This document shows, piece by piece, positions 63,664 to 64,000 of a DNA stretch of 64,000 nucleotides. This DNA is from Paracoxiella cheracis (GTDB taxonomy: Bacteria; Pseudomonadota; Gammaproteobacteria; Coxiellales; Coxiellaceae), in contig NZ_CP186485.1 in NCBI RefSeq assembly GCF_049348705.1, forward strand, positions 1,302,001 to 1,366,000, given 5' to 3'. The notes beneath the pieces are model-generated. The model did not search any database. It was not told the origin of the DNA and saw only the letters and a program-made list of their open reading frames with translations. A program made the translations under genes and the position numbers. Every line of letters begins with the position of its first letter. The first letter of the stretch is position 1.

Positions 63664-64000
63664 TTAACTGTCTTGAGCCACTTCACTCGTTTCAGGTGTT
63701 TGCGCTTTTTCTTTGCGCTGCGGTTTGCCTTTGTCTGCACCTTTCATCATTGGTGAAGGTTTTGTAACGGCATGATTGCGCTTTAATATTAAGTTGCGTA
63801 ACACTGCATCGTTATAACGAAAGGCGTTTTCAAGCTCATCAATAACAGCCTTATCGCATTCTATATTCATCAATACATAATGTGCTTTATGAACTTTATT
63901 AATAGAATATGCTAATTGACGTCGACCCCAATCTTCCAAACGGTGGATCTTACCCCCACCTTGGCTAATCGTGGATTCATAACGCTCAATCATGGAAGGA
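63664..64000 (-). CDS. rpsF: 30S ribosomal protein S6, partial at right edge
   Basis: The frame reads into the right edge without a start (PSMIERYESTISQGGGKIHR, then LEDWGRRQLAYSINK). The YVLMNIECDKAVIDELE segment fits S6. The C-terminal 30 residues are charged and disordered (KGADKGKPQRKEKAQTPETS), longer than in E. coli. The internal Met at 63993 would give a truncated protein; the true start lies about 20 codons beyond the window. Confidence 0.93.
   Translation of the reverse strand, partial: PSMIERYESTISQGGGKIHRLEDWGRRQLAYSINKVHKAHYVLMNIECDKAVIDELENAFRYNDAVLRNLILKRNHAVTKPSPMMKGADKGKPQRKEKAQTPETSEVAQDS

Overview
The window looks like a piece of the chromosome of a host-associated gammaproteobacterium, most likely in or near the Legionellales. 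The base composition is AT-leaning. Housekeeping genes are of gammaproteobacterial type: cydABX, yggX, kdsB with a Trm112-like protein, bioBFHCD/bioA, argR next to an arginine ABC transporter, ETF/ETF-QO, cbpAM and rpsF-rpsR-rplI. LuxR-type regulators occur in tandem. Many insertion sequences and broken genes suggest a genome under relaxed selection. The taxonomic call is inference; no rRNA gene is present to fix it.

Layout. 0-2.2 kb: edge of a DUF2799 lipoprotein, a decayed DinD/Bro-N remnant, and hslO (Hsp33) broken by a 249-bp structured repeat. 2.3-8.1 kb: P1B-type metal ATPase, NTF2-like protein, APH(6)-like kinase, Kdo hydroxylase, ABM monooxygenase and a D-lactate dehydrogenase-like enzyme. 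8.3-11.3 kb: cytochrome bd operon cydP-cydA-cydB-cydX, including two small proteins. 11.6-15.1 kb: a Kef-type antiporter split by a 1721-bp IS. 15.2-16.9 kb: two LuxR-type paralogues. 18.2-25.7 kb: trmB, an AsmA-like gene, mutY, yggX, tRNA-Phe, artJ/artP and argR. 25.8-33.3 kb: biotin locus with a convincing BirA operator, kdsB and a Trm112 gene. 33.4-38.7 kb: a scrambled accessory island with a tRNA-Pro 3' fragment, a VOC fragment, IS3 ends, inverted IS481 copies, an IS256 and the tail of hvfC. 38.7-48.8 kb: mltD, a small membrane protein, ald, etfAB, ETF-QO, an outer-membrane protein, cbpAM and a truncated HPP gene. 48.8-52.1 kb: an IS carrying a second IS and a 280-bp palindromic repeat. 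52.3-61.4 kb: a possible small-molecule or peptide biosynthesis locus with ATP-grasp ligase, SagB-like oxidoreductase, unknown 438-aa protein, carbamoyltransferase, deleted amine oxidase, thioesterase, and a GFA gene split by an IS. 61.4-64 kb: HAD phosphatase, rplI, DUF2232, rpsR and rpsF (cut by the edge).

Mobile DNA. There are five copies of an IS481-family element (1283 bp), all carrying the same in-frame TGA in the transposase. There are three copies of a 1721-bp DDE-transposase IS with 6-bp target duplications at two sites, one IS256-family element, IS3 remnants, and four copies of a non-coding palindromic repeat. Only one IS481 copy has matching flanks. The others probably mark deletions or rearrangements, including the likely loss of the arginine transporter permeases and of the front of hvfC.

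How genes work together. The clearest circuits are ArgR with its ARG box and the adjacent arginine transporter, BirA-type control of the divergent bioA/bioB units, electron flow from ETF to the quinone pool beside bd oxidase, and the divergent 52-59 kb biosynthetic locus. That locus is the best candidate for undescribed chemistry, although two of its genes look damaged.
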